A stretch of DNA of 19,822 nucleotides from Actinomycetes bacterium (GCA_023418575.1 JAEZZM010000045.1:1-19822), one strand, 5' to 3'. Positions 1 through 7,461 are shown, counted from the stretch's first letter. Notes: generated from the sequence alone by a model not told the origin. Made by a program: numbers and translations.

Positions 1-1058
1 GTATCAATCATTATAGACAAGGGGTGTGCAAGACCAATAGCATAAGCAAGTTGAACCTCGCAGCGATGTGCTAGACCAGCAGCAACAATATTTTTTGCCA
101 CCCAACGTGCAGCATAGGCTCCAGACCTATCAACCTTAGTGCAGTCTTTACCACTAAAGGCGCCGCCTCCATGTCTGCCAAAACCGCCATAGGTATCAAC
201 TATGATTTTTCTTCCCGTAAGGCCAGTGTCTCCCATGGGTCCACCCGTAACAAATCTACCAGTGGGATTAACTAAGATGCGAACATTAGAGTAGTCTACT
301 TCTTGCCCTTTAAGATACTCAGCTAAGGTCGGCTCTATGAGCTTTTCGATAAGATCTTGCTTAATCACATCCATATCAACAATCTCAGCATCATGCTGGG
401 TGGAGATAAGGATGGTCTCTATTGCCACGGGTTTATCGTCAACATATCTAACACTAACCTGAGTTTTGCCATCTGGACGCAGGTAGTCTAGCTTAGCCTC
501 TTTTCTTAAAGCGCTCAGGCCACGCGCAAGCCTATGGGCCAAAGCAATAGGAAGCGGCATGAGCTCCTTAGTCTCATTTACCGCATAACCAAACATCATT
601 CCTTGATCTCCAGCGCCTATAAGATCAAGAGGATCTACTTCTTGTTCAAGCGATCGCTGCGCTTCATATGAGCTATCTACACCAGCAGCTATATCCGCTG
701 ACTGAGCATGCACCATAGTTAAGACACCGCAGGTATCGCAGTCAAAGCCATATTTGGCGCGGTCATAGCCTATATCTCTTACCACTGAGCGCGCTATCTG
801 CTCTAGGTCCACATAAGCCTGGCAGCGCAGCTCTCCAGAAATAATAATAGTACCGGTGCTTACTAGGGTCTCAATGGCGCAACGCACCCTGTCTACCGAT
901 GCTGCTTCACCGTGCTTAGAGACATAATGCATTTGCTCTAATTCTGCTTCACGCTCTAAAATAGCATCTAAAATCGCATCAGAGATTTGATCACAGATTT
1001 TATCTGGATGACCCTCAGTGACAGACTCAGAGGTAAAAAGATATTCATTAGTATTCAT
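1..1058 (-). CDS. metK: S-adenosylmethionine synthetase (methionine adenosyltransferase), 3' end off the window
   Basis: Makes S-adenosylmethionine from methionine and ATP, a cytosolic tetramer in the known family. Reading from the ATG at 1058, the N-terminus begins MNTNEYLFTSESVTEGHPDK, with the family GHPDK motif at residues 16-20. Further in are GAGDQGMMFGYA (about residue 140) and the glycine-rich signature GGGAFSGKD, preceded by GRKIIVDTYGG; both are hallmark MetK signatures. About 352 codons are present of a usual 380-400, so the C-terminus lies left of the window. It diverges from gltX. The SD is weak (AAGAGA-like), and the leader carries the four-copy 15-bp repeat. I saw no SAM riboswitch. 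Identity is secure. Confidence 0.97.
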   Translation of the reverse strand, partial: MNTNEYLFTSESVTEGHPDKICDQISDAILDAILEREAELEQMHYVSKHGEAASVDRVRCAIETLVSTGTIIISGELRCQAYVDLEQIARSVVRDIGYDRAKYGFDCDTCGVLTMVHAQSADIAAGVDSSYEAQRSLEQEVDPLDLIGAGDQGMMFGYAVNETKELMPLPIALAHRLARGLSALRKEAKLDYLRPDGKTQVSVRYVDDKPVAIETILISTQHDAEIVDMDVIKQDLIEKLIEPTLAEYLKGQEVDYSNVRILVNPTGRFVTGGPMGDTGLTGRKIIVDTYGGFGRHGGGAFSGKDCTKVDRSGAYAARWVAKNIVAAGLAHRCEVQLAYAIGLAHPLSIMID

Positions 1059-1090
1059 GAAGAAGCTTTTCTCTTAGGTAGTTTCCCTGG

Positions 1091-1150
1091 GCTATGCATA
1101 CAATAGCTACGCAAACAATAGCTGCGCATACAACAGCTATGCATACAATA
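1091..1150. repeat. Four tandem copies of a 15-bp unit in the metK leader
   Basis: Units are GCTATGCATACAATA (1091-1105), GCTACGCAAACAATA (1106-1120), GCTGCGCATACAACA (1121-1135) and GCTATGCATACAATA (1136-1150). Units 1 and 4 are identical. Each unit plus the first two bases of the next is a small inverted repeat of the form GCTA...TAGC. In unit 3 both arms change together to GCTG...CAGC, keeping complementarity. The array lies 33-92 nt upstream of the metK start, so it is probably in its untranslated leader. Confidence 0.9.
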
Positions 1151-1174
1151 GACAAGGGACGCTCGTTACATTGC

Positions 1175-1203
1175 TATCTAGTGTACCCTCATATACCTGT
1201 AAA
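1175..1203 (-). promoter_or_regulatory. Candidate metK promoter
   Basis: On the minus strand TTTACA (1203-1198) and TAGATA (1180-1175) are separated by exactly 17 bp. The -35 is good and the -10 is only a half match. If used, transcription would begin near 1168 and the 15-bp repeats would be transcribed in the metK leader. Confidence 0.3.
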
Positions 1204-1291
1204 GAGTAGCACAGAAGCTCAAAAAAGAGATAATTTTTCTGAACAGCTTAGCTTTATCTCCTCTTAGACTATATACCTTGAGAAATAAGGC

Positions 1292-1297
1292 TATAAT
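1292..1297 (+). promoter_or_regulatory. Candidate -10 element for gltX
   Basis: A perfect TATAAT lies 65 bp upstream of the gltX GTG. No convincing -35 sits at 16-18 bp; TTAGAC at 1264-1269 is 22 bp away. It is the only good -10 between the repeat array and gltX, but remains tentative. Confidence 0.3.
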
Positions 1298-1349
1298 CAT
1301 AAAGGTTATTACAAAAGTTACAAAAGACTATAGCTTAAAAACTTATGAT

Positions 1350-1355
1350 AAGGAG
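1350..1355 (+). promoter_or_regulatory. gltX ribosome binding site, decides the start
   Basis: AAGGAG lies 7 nt upstream of the GTG at 1363. It falls inside the longer in-frame reading from the ATG at 1345, which has no SD of its own. GTG 1363 is therefore the better start. Confidence 0.85.
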
Positions 1356-1362
1356 ATCAACC

Positions 1363-2850
1363 GTGAGTACAGCGCAAGGCGCACCTCGAGTAAGATTTGC
1401 CCCCTCTCCAACCGGGCTCTTACATATTGGCGGAGCTCGTACAGCAATATACAACTGGGCATATGCACGTCACTTTGGTGGAAGCTTTATTTTACGCATT
1501 GACGATACCGATCCTGAGCGTTCAACCCAAGAAAATACCGACGCTATTTTACATGCCATGAATTGGCTGGGGCTTAATTGGGATGAAGGCCCTGGCGTTG
1601 GTGGTGAGGTTGGACCATATTTCCAAACACAGCGTGCAGCAAGCTACCAGGAGGCCTGCAAAAAGCTTGCCGATAAGGGCGCGGCCTATCCCTGCTTTTG
1701 CACGGCTGAAGAACTTGAGGCTGCTCGCGAAGAAGCACGCAAACGTGGTGACTCCTTCCAAGGCTACCCTGGTATTTGGAGAGACGCAGATCCTCATGAG
1801 GTAGCCAAAAGACTTGAGGCTGGAGAGCCTCATGTATGGAGACTGCGCATTCCTGAGGATCGTGGCCTTATCGAATTTGAAGACAGTGTTCATGGGCATT
1901 GCGCTGTTCAGGCAAAAGAACTTGATGACTTTGTCTTAATTAGATCTGATGGAAGCCCTACCTACAATTTTGCTACGGTTGTTGATGATGCCTTGATGGG
2001 AATTACCCATGTGGTAAGAGGTGATGACCATCTTTCTAACACTCCTCGTCAGGTTCTTGTATATGAAGCCTTGGGCTATCCTGTCCCTCAGTTTGCTCAC
2101 CTTTCCATGATTTTAGGTCAGGATGGAAAACGCCTCTCAAAGCGCCATGGAGCAACTTCGGTTCAGGAATATTACTTAAAAGGCTATCTGCCCGAGGTTA
2201 TGATCAACTACCTAGCTCTTCTAGGCTGGTCTCTTGATGGAGAAACCACAATTATCAGCAAAGAGAAACTTTGCCAAAGTTTTGATCTTGATCGCATCTC
2301 AAAAAATCCCGCTGTTTTTGATGAGCAGAAACTAATGTGGATGAACGCAGAATACCTTAAAGCAATGAGCCCACAAGAGTTTTGCGAGCGTGTTATGGTC
2401 CCTGAGCTCGTCTCAGCTGGCTATATCAATAAAGAAGACTACTCATCAAATGCTGAGTGGTATCACAAGCTTGCTCCTTTGGTACAGCCAAGAATTAAAT
2501 TATGCACCGAGCTTATCGGCGTGGTATCCTTCCTGTTCACACCAGAGGCTGACTTTAACTTTGACGAGAAAAGCTTAGCTAAAAACATTGCCAAGGAGGG
2601 TATGAAGCAGATCTGTGAGGCAGCCCTAGAAGCCTTAGACAAGGTAGAAACCTGGAACATTCAAGAAATTGATGCGGCTTTAGAGCCTCTTCCAGAACAA
2701 CTTGAGGCCTCAAAAAAGAAGGTATTTCAGGCCGTGCGTGTTGGAGTTTGTGGAAACCAAGTTTCTCCCCCGCTAGCTGAGTCTATGGAACTTTTGGGTA
2801 AAGAGCGCTGTTTAGAGCGCATGCGCAAGGTCTGTCAATTTGCTCTTTAA
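1363..2850 (+). CDS. gltX: Glutamyl-tRNA synthetase
   Basis: Charges tRNA(Glu), and in organisms lacking GlnRS also tRNA(Gln), with glutamate. The product is 495 residues from the GTG start, a normal GluRS length. The class I HIGH element appears as HIGG (residues 21-24) within RFAPSPTG-LLHIGGARTA. The KMSKS element appears as DGKRLSKRHG at about residues 253-262. A Cys-Phe-Cys near residue 99 resembles the first half of the GluRS zinc site. The C-terminal anticodon-binding region includes VGVCGNQVSPPLAESMELLG. The gene is divergent from metK and convergent with the flippase-like gene. Its last five codons and stop are tandemly duplicated just downstream. From sequence alone I cannot say whether it is discriminating. 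Confidence 0.97.
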   Translation: MSTAQGAPRVRFAPSPTGLLHIGGARTAIYNWAYARHFGGSFILRIDDTDPERSTQENTDAILHAMNWLGLNWDEGPGVGGEVGPYFQTQRAASYQEACKKLADKGAAYPCFCTAEELEAAREEARKRGDSFQGYPGIWRDADPHEVAKRLEAGEPHVWRLRIPEDRGLIEFEDSVHGHCAVQAKELDDFVLIRSDGSPTYNFATVVDDALMGITHVVRGDDHLSNTPRQVLVYEALGYPVPQFAHLSMILGQDGKRLSKRHGATSVQEYYLKGYLPEVMINYLALLGWSLDGETTIISKEKLCQSFDLDRISKNPAVFDEQKLMWMNAEYLKAMSPQEFCERVMVPELVSAGYINKEDYSSNAEWYHKLAPLVQPRIKLCTELIGVVSFLFTPEADFNFDEKSLAKNIAKEGMKQICEAALEALDKVETWNIQEIDAALEPLPEQLEASKKKVFQAVRVGVCGNQVSPPLAESMELLGKERCLERMRKVCQFAL

Positions 2851-2868
2851 TGTCAATTTGCTCTTTAA
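2833..2868 (+). repeat. 18-bp perfect tandem duplication across the gltX stop
   Basis: TGTCAATTTGCTCTTTAA occurs at 2833-2850 and again at 2851-2868. The first copy encodes the last five residues and stop of GltX. The second copy is in the same frame and again ends in TAA. Confidence 0.95.
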
Positions 2869-2963
2869 TGTGAGCGCATAGATCCAGCCTAGTGCAAGAA
2901 ATATGCTGGTAAAATGCTGCTAAATACCTAAATAGCTACATAGCATAAAAAAGATAAGTAAAC

Positions 2964-3004
2964 AAAGCTGTCAGTTTAACTCAATTTTAACTGGCAGCTT
3001 TTTT
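2964..3004 (+). terminator. Intrinsic terminator of gltX, probably bidirectional
   Basis: AAAGCTGTCAGTT pairs with AACTGGCAGCTTT with one G-T wobble, followed by a T run at 2999-3004. It sits between convergent genes, and the stop codon of the minus-strand gene (2987-2989) falls inside it. The minus-strand tail (CTTTGTTTAC) is weaker, so termination in that direction is less certain. Confidence 0.85.
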
Positions 3005-4018
3005 CTGTTTGCGTCTTAATATGCCAACAAAGGGTGCCGATACAACCGTAGGCCCATAAAAACTAATCAGCCTCCAGAGTATAAGTGCGCTTAACATCAG
3101 CTCACTGCTTTGGGTGAAAAGTCCCAAAAAGACTGCAAATGAGCCTTCTGCCCCGCCAGAGCCTCCTGGCAAAGGAACGCTCGTGGCAATTAAAAGAACA
3201 AAGGCTGCGGCCGCAATAAGCACAAGCACATCAAGCCCCTCAAGACCCAAAGCCCTTAAAACAAAATACGGAATAAGATAAAAGGCAATAAGCTGTAAAA
3301 ACGTTATAAGAATTATATAAAAGAGCTCGGTCTTATGATGCTTAAGCTGTCCAAAAGAGAAACAAAAATCTCTAATCTCTTTTCTCATTTTGCGCTTATA
3401 TTTTGATGCATCTTTAATTATGCGCAGACGAGCCAAGACTTTTATTATGATAAGCGAACAGCTTTCCAGCAGCTTAGGTGATATGCCAGCAAAAAATAAA
3501 CCCAAAAGCACCACTACATGAATCCCAAAACCTAAGATGGCAATAAGAGCAAGGTTTCCATATGCCTGCTTGAAGAAATCTAGCTTAAAAAATAGCATAA
3601 TAGCTGCAAAGATAGTAAGCCCTGCTTGATAGGCAATAAACTTTGAAAGCAAGGCACTTGCTGCTCTAGCTATATCTAATCCTGCAAGAGCAAGAGAAGC
3701 TGCCTGCGCTGGTTGAGCGCCCGACTGAAAAGGGGTAATATTACCAAAAAACTGGCCAACCATACTGGTAGACACAAGTCTTATCCAGCTAAGCTTAATA
3801 TTTGACAACTTGAGTGCCACATGTAATGAGCAGGTCTCAAGTGCCAGGTAGGCAAGCATGCATAAACAGGCTATACCAAGATACCACGGGTTTAAAGTAG
3901 AAAAAGAGCGCAAAACCACAGACCATTTTCCACTAAGAACAAGATAAGCAAAAAGAGCAGCTAGGCAAGAAGCTAGTATACAAAGATTAATGATTATGCT
4001 TCTTGATGTTGATTGCAC
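2987..4018 (-). CDS. Flippase-like polytopic membrane protein (LPG synthase transmembrane-region / UPF0104 family)
   Basis: A 343-residue membrane protein with about eight hydrophobic segments, starting at residues 8-30 and ending with a basic tail (LRRKQKKAAS). The conserved patches GNITPFQSGAQPAQAASLALAG (about residues 92-113) and PLPGGSGGAEGSF (about 277-289) match the transmembrane domain family of MprF-type lysyl-phosphatidylglycerol synthases. The cytosolic aminoacyl-transferase domain is absent, so lipid translocation is likelier than lysinylation. The start is GTG at 4018 with GAGGAG five bases upstream (4024-4029). The GTG and part of the SD are inside an 11-bp inverted repeat. The same-strand glycolipid glycosyltransferases further right are plausible partners. 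Family is fairly secure; substrate is unknown. Confidence 0.8.
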   Translation of the reverse strand: MQSTSRSIIINLCILASCLAALFAYLVLSGKWSVVLRSFSTLNPWYLGIACLCMLAYLALETCSLHVALKLSNIKLSWIRLVSTSMVGQFFGNITPFQSGAQPAQAASLALAGLDIARAASALLSKFIAYQAGLTIFAAIMLFFKLDFFKQAYGNLALIAILGFGIHVVVLLGLFFAGISPKLLESCSLIIIKVLARLRIIKDASKYKRKMRKEIRDFCFSFGQLKHHKTELFYIILITFLQLIAFYLIPYFVLRALGLEGLDVLVLIAAAAFVLLIATSVPLPGGSGGAEGSFAVFLGLFTQSSELMLSALILWRLISFYGPTVVSAPFVGILRRKQKKAAS

Positions 4019-4060
4019 AAAGGCTCCTCGTTACTTGCACATCAAGCCAAGCCTTTGTGC
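4015..4060 (-). promoter_or_regulatory. Inverted repeat that can hide the start codon of the flippase-like gene
   Basis: On the mRNA sense strand GCACAAAGGCT (4060-4050) is perfectly complementary to AGCCTTTGTGC (4025-4015), giving an 11-bp stem with a 24-nt loop. The 3' arm contains the GTG start and the last two bases of the GAGGAG ribosome binding site. It could be a translational switch or, at DNA level, a dimeric operator. Confidence 0.7.
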
Positions 4061-4182
4061 CTGGCTAAATATGTTCCACAGCTTATAGTCCTAATGAAAA
4101 AGTATGCCCTAAGCTGCACTCTCTTAATCCATGAGAAGCTTGCAAGCCTAGCAATCAATGCAAGAATCATACCTCAGCTTAT

Positions 4183-4202
4183 TTGATACGTCTTGATACG
4201 TT
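4183..4202. repeat. 10-bp tandem duplication at the luxR-type gene end
   Basis: TTGATACGTC (4183-4192) is followed directly by TTGATACGTT (4193-4202). The second copy runs into the stop codon (4201-4203) of the minus-strand regulator gene. Confidence 0.85.
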
Positions 4203-5154
4203 ACGGATGACGCCAAAAACCTTGGATCAGGTCCTGCCTGTTGCTATGTTTTGTTTTTTGCAAGATATGATGCACATGGCGTTTTACCGTAGATGGAGCT
4301 AAGAAAAGTATATTTGCTATTTCTTGATTGTTTTTATCGTCCAAAAGATACGACAAGACCTCTGTCTCTCTTTGCGATAAGGCATGGCGCTTTGCGTACT
4401 GCAAAAGTAACTGTTCGCGATCTTCCTGCAAGCACTCGCTCGCATTAGTGGGAGGTTTATCAAAGCGCAGCTTCAAGCTTGCAATATTTTTTCTTACAGC
4501 AAAAAAGGCTACTACCCACATTAAAAGGTTTTCCGCAAAATTGCGCTGTGGTAAAAAAGCAAAGTAACTTGATTGTAGAGTTTCTTGTTTTATAAGCAAC
4601 AAAAACAAGATGTTTTCTAATAAGGGCAGTAAACCAAAGACCCACAAGCAGAGATAGAGCTTATGATGGCGCTTTATCCTGGTTTGAATAAAAGGGTCCT
4701 TATTTTTGAATCCCACAATAAAAAGCACTATAAGAAAGCTTAAATAAAAGACAGAACGTAAAGAGTAAAAACAAAAGGTTTGAACAGAACCTAGAGGTAT
4801 GCATTCTAAGACCACAAGTGATGCAATAATAAATAAACCTGTAGGTATATAGCGTATCAATACCGTCTTAAATCGCAAAAAGTTACAACACATAAGCCAG
4901 AAACAGCTAAGCAAACCCGCCCCGCTTAACATTGAGGCAAAGGGGACTCCAATAGAATAAAAATATTCAGAGCTGCTTACTAAATGATCATTTTGAAACA
5001 CAAAGGCAATGTCAAAAAAGTAAAAGAGAAATAGACCACAACACAAAAGCGCATACTTATTTCTTGAGACAAGATATGATGAAAGACACACTGCAGAGCT
5101 CATCATTATTACCAGTAAGTTACAGAGTGTATAGTAGAAAAGAAAGTAATTCAT
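4201..5154 (-). CDS. Membrane-anchored LuxR-family transcriptional regulator
   Basis: A 317-residue protein in two parts. Residues 1 to about 225 hold seven hydrophobic segments, the first at about residues 3-30 and the last at about 208-222. The C-terminal part is a LuxR/FixJ-type helix-turn-helix at about 255-310, with LSQRETEVLSYLL, NQEIANILFLAPSTVKRHV and the terminal KTKHSNRQDLI. No sensor fold other than the membrane bundle is visible. This seven-helix-plus-LuxR layout is common in Coriobacteriia and probably reads a membrane or extracellular signal. It is divergent from arcB across 257 bp, so the arc cluster is its most likely target (inference). The SD (AGAAGAG) abuts the ATG and is weak. 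Exact ligand unknown. Confidence 0.85.
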   Translation of the reverse strand: MNYFLFYYTLCNLLVIMMSSAVCLSSYLVSRNKYALLCCGLFLFYFFDIAFVFQNDHLVSSSEYFYSIGVPFASMLSGAGLLSCFWLMCCNFLRFKTVLIRYIPTGLFIIASLVVLECIPLGSVQTFCFYSLRSVFYLSFLIVLFIVGFKNKDPFIQTRIKRHHKLYLCLWVFGLLPLLENILFLLLIKQETLQSSYFAFLPQRNFAENLLMWVVAFFAVRKNIASLKLRFDKPPTNASECLQEDREQLLLQYAKRHALSQRETEVLSYLLDDKNNQEIANILFLAPSTVKRHVHHILQKTKHSNRQDLIQGFWRHP

Positions 5155-5196
5155 CTCTTCTCACATCCCTCATGCTTACAGCCAATTAAGTCATCA

Positions 5197-5265
5197 GTTT
5201 ACTACAAAGCCTCAAAAAATACCTGTACACAACGGGTGTATTACGGGTGTATTTTCATAGTAAAC
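5197..5265. promoter_or_regulatory. Inverted and direct repeats between luxR-type gene and arcB
   Basis: GTTTACTA (5197-5204) and TAGTAAAC (5258-5265) are perfect inverted 8-mers 53 bp apart. Between them lies ACGGGTGTATT in two tandem copies (5232-5242 and 5243-5253), an 11-bp period of one helical turn. The arrangement is suggestive of regulator binding in this divergent spacer. No protein can be assigned from sequence. Confidence 0.4.
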
Positions 5266-5399
5266 CACAGTAGTTTAATTTGCTACCAGGATTCACCCCC
5301 TATTTGCTTGACCCTCATAACAGATCGGAGCAGACTAAGGCCATGGAACAAGGCTTGTTATGCCTACATAAAGATGAAGGCAGGCCTCACACATCAACG

Positions 5400-5406
5400 A
5401 AAGGAG
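5400..5406 (+). promoter_or_regulatory. arcB ribosome binding site, decides the start
   Basis: AAAGGAG lies five bases upstream of the ATG at 5412. An in-frame extension back to a TTG at 5280 would add 44 residues without homology or SD and is rejected. Confidence 0.9.
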
Positions 5407-5411
5407 TTCCT

Positions 5412-6407
5412 ATGCTTAAGCCACTTAGAGGAAAGCACTTTCTCAAACTTTTAGATTTCTCAACTGAGGAAATCTTATATCTGCTTAAGCTCTCAAAAGA
5501 TTTCAAGGATATGAAGCGTGCTGGTGTTCCCCATCGCTACCTTGAAGGAAAAAATATAGTTCTTCTTTTTCAAAAGACCTCAACACGCACACGCTGCGCT
5601 TTTGAGGTTGGTGCGTATGATTTAGGTATGGGTGTTACCTATCTTGATCCCGGTAGCTCACAAATGGGCAAGAAAGAGTCCATTGAAGACACGGCACGTG
5701 TTTTAGGACGCTACTATGATGGAATTGAGTTTAGAGGTTTTGCTCAAAGTGATGTAGAAGACCTTGCTGCCAATGCTGGCGTTCCAGTATGGAACGGTTT
5801 AACTACTGAGTGGCACCCCACTCAAATGCTTGCAGATATATTAACCGTTCAGGAAAACTTTAATTATGATATTAAGGGTAAGAAGCTTGTGTTCATGGGA
5901 GATGCAGCAAATAATGTAGCTCGTTCTCTTATGGTGGTATGCGCAAAACTGGGAATGCATTTTGTTGCCTGTGGTCCTCAGAAAAACATGCCTGATCAAG
6001 AACTTATCGATACCTGCACAGCTTTAGCGGCACAAAGCGGTGGCTCTGTAGCCTGCACAGAAAACATTGATGAGGCAGTAAAGGGTGCTCATGTTATCTA
6101 TACTGATGTGTGGGTTTCTATGGGAGAGCCTGATGAGGTTTGGGAAGAGCGCGTTAAACTTCTTACTCCTTATCGTGTAACTAAGGAAGTTATGGCCAAG
6201 GCTGAGCCAAATGCCATCTTCTTACACTGTCTACCAAGTTTCCATGACACCAATACCACTATAGGTAAGGAAATCGCTGAAAAATTTGGCGTAACAGAAA
6301 TGGAAGTAGAAGACGAGGTATTTGAATCTGCTCAATCTAAGGTAATGGATGAAGCGGAAAACCGCATGCACACCATTAAAGCCGTTATGTATGCAACGCT
6401 TTGCTAA
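5412..6407 (+). CDS. arcB: Ornithine carbamoyltransferase, catabolic
   Basis: Phosphorolyses citrulline to ornithine and carbamoyl phosphate; the reverse is anabolic. The product is 331 residues, the normal length. Visible motifs are the carbamoyl-phosphate loop STRTR (57-61), HPTQ near residue 137, HCLP near residue 272, and DVWVSMGE, whose SMG element is typical of ornithine rather than putrescine carbamoyltransferases. The catabolic role is inferred from carbamate kinase immediately downstream. No arcA precedes it; the upstream neighbour is the divergent membrane regulator. An intrinsic terminator sits 15 bp past the stop, so expression of the downstream genes may be lower or separately controlled. 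Identity is secure, direction of flux is inference. Confidence 0.95.
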   Translation: MLKPLRGKHFLKLLDFSTEEILYLLKLSKDFKDMKRAGVPHRYLEGKNIVLLFQKTSTRTRCAFEVGAYDLGMGVTYLDPGSSQMGKKESIEDTARVLGRYYDGIEFRGFAQSDVEDLAANAGVPVWNGLTTEWHPTQMLADILTVQENFNYDIKGKKLVFMGDAANNVARSLMVVCAKLGMHFVACGPQKNMPDQELIDTCTALAAQSGGSVACTENIDEAVKGAHVIYTDVWVSMGEPDEVWEERVKLLTPYRVTKEVMAKAEPNAIFLHCLPSFHDTNTTIGKEIAEKFGVTEMEVEDEVFESAQSKVMDEAENRMHTIKAVMYATLC

Positions 6408-6422
6408 TTTGCTATTCGCTTT

Positions 6423-6450
6423 GGGCTGCTCTTCTGAGCAGCCCTTTTTA
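6423..6450 (+). terminator. Intrinsic terminator inside the arc cluster
   Basis: GGGCTGCTC (6423-6431) and GAGCAGCCC (6436-6444) form a perfect 9-bp stem with a four-base TTCT loop, followed by TTTTTA. It sits between arcB and arcC and should stop a share of transcripts. Confidence 0.88.
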
Positions 6451-6491
6451 TTCGAGTTTAATACATAAGAGCTCAAGAAAGGTAGCTGCCC

Positions 6492-7424
6492 ATGTCTCGT
6501 CTAGTCTTAGCCTTAGGCGGCAATGCACTTGGTAATAACCCTCAAGAACAATTAGAACTTGTGAAGCAAACAGCTAGCAGCATAGTTGATCTAGTTGCTG
6601 ATGGGCATGAACTTATCGTCACCCATGGAAATGGTCCACAGGTTGGAGTAATTAAATCAGCGACAGATTTTGCTGCCAACAAGGGTGCTCAAACTCCAGA
6701 GATTCCACTTCCTGAATGTGGCGCTATGAGTCAAGGCTATATTGGTTATCACCTACAGCAAGCTGTACAAAGTGAACTCATCAAGCGCGGTATACAAAAA
6801 AGCTGCGTCTCCTTAGTAACTCAAACCCTAGTTGATAAAAATGATCCCGCATTTAACGATCCCAGTAAGCCCGTTGGCGTATTTCTTACAGAGGAACAAG
6901 CCAAGGCAAAGGCTCAGGAAACGGGTTACTGCTATAAAGAGGATGCTGGTAGAGGTTGGCGCCAAGTAGTTGCAAGCCCCCTACCAAAAGAGATAATTGA
7001 ATTTGATGCTATTAAAACCCTTATTGATGCGGGAGTCCTTGTAATAAGCACAGGCGGCGGAGGAGTTCCCGTTATTGAAAAAGATGGATCTTACCAAGGT
7101 ATTCCTGCAGTTATAGACAAGGATAGATCCGCAGCTCTGATGGCAGCTGCCTTTAAAGCTGACACCCTTGTTATATTAACTGCAGTTGAAAAAGTAGCAA
7201 TTCACTATAACACTGAACAGCAGCAAGATCTGTCCAGTCTAAGTCTTAGAGAAGCTCAAGACTATATCAAGGAGGGGCATTTTGCACCAGGCAGCATGCT
7301 TCCCAAGATTGAAGCCTGTTTGAGTTTTATTGAGTCTTATCCCCAAGGCAAAGCATTGATCACATCGCTTGAGGCTGCAGCAGCTGGTCTTAAAGGTGAA
7401 ACAGGCACCATCATTCATGCCTAA
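6492..7424 (+). CDS. arcC: Carbamate kinase
   Basis: Transfers the phosphate of carbamoyl phosphate to ADP, giving ATP, ammonia and CO2: the energy-yielding step of arginine or citrulline fermentation. The product is 310 residues, the standard size. Amino-acid-kinase motifs are ALGGNALG (7-14), THGNGPQVG (44-52), STGGGGVPV (about 186-194) and VIDKDRSAALMA (about 207-218). The ATG at 6492 has AGAAAGG about nine bases upstream. It follows arcB after a terminator and precedes the exchanger by 48 bp, so it likely shares a transcript with the latter. Confidence 0.96.
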   Translation: MSRLVLALGGNALGNNPQEQLELVKQTASSIVDLVADGHELIVTHGNGPQVGVIKSATDFAANKGAQTPEIPLPECGAMSQGYIGYHLQQAVQSELIKRGIQKSCVSLVTQTLVDKNDPAFNDPSKPVGVFLTEEQAKAKAQETGYCYKEDAGRGWRQVVASPLPKEIIEFDAIKTLIDAGVLVISTGGGGVPVIEKDGSYQGIPAVIDKDRSAALMAAAFKADTLVILTAVEKVAIHYNTEQQQDLSSLSLREAQDYIKEGHFAPGSMLPKIEACLSFIESYPQGKALITSLEAAAAGLKGETGTIIHA

Positions 7425-7461
7425 AGAGGCTTATATATTGGATTAAAACTACCACATTAGC

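Larger units (their letters stand above)
1059..1362. other. Divergent spacer between metK and gltX
   Basis: A 304-bp gene-free interval. It holds a four-copy 15-bp repeat at 1091-1150, a candidate metK promoter at 1175-1203 on the minus strand, and a consensus TATAAT at 1292-1297 likely belonging to gltX. An A-rich run precedes the gltX ribosome binding site. I found no RNA gene and no credible small ORF. Confidence 0.6.

Noticed and set aside
1091..1150. CRISPR-like array (also the repeats at 16480-16527)
   Set aside because: Units are contiguous, only 12-15 bp, with no spacers and no cas genes nearby.
1059..1344. SAM riboswitch upstream of metK
   Set aside because: I could not find a SAM-I-like four-way junction, K-turn or terminator; the only structure is the 15-bp repeat array.
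1345..1362. ATG 1345 as the gltX start
   Set aside because: The clear SD AAGGAG lies downstream of this ATG and seven bases before GTG 1363; the extra six residues do not fit GluRS N-termini.
2987..4018. Full MprF (lysyl-phosphatidylglycerol synthase)
   Set aside because: The protein ends after the membrane domain at 343 residues; the soluble aminoacyl-transferase domain is absent.
5280..5411. 44-residue N-terminal extension of ArcB
   Set aside because: It begins with TTG without SD, has no carbamoyltransferase homology, and the strong SD plus MLKPLRGKHFL at 5412 match the family start.
5412..6407. Putrescine carbamoyltransferase of an agmatine pathway
   Set aside because: The DVWVSMGE element is the ornithine-binding type, and no agmatine deiminase gene is present.
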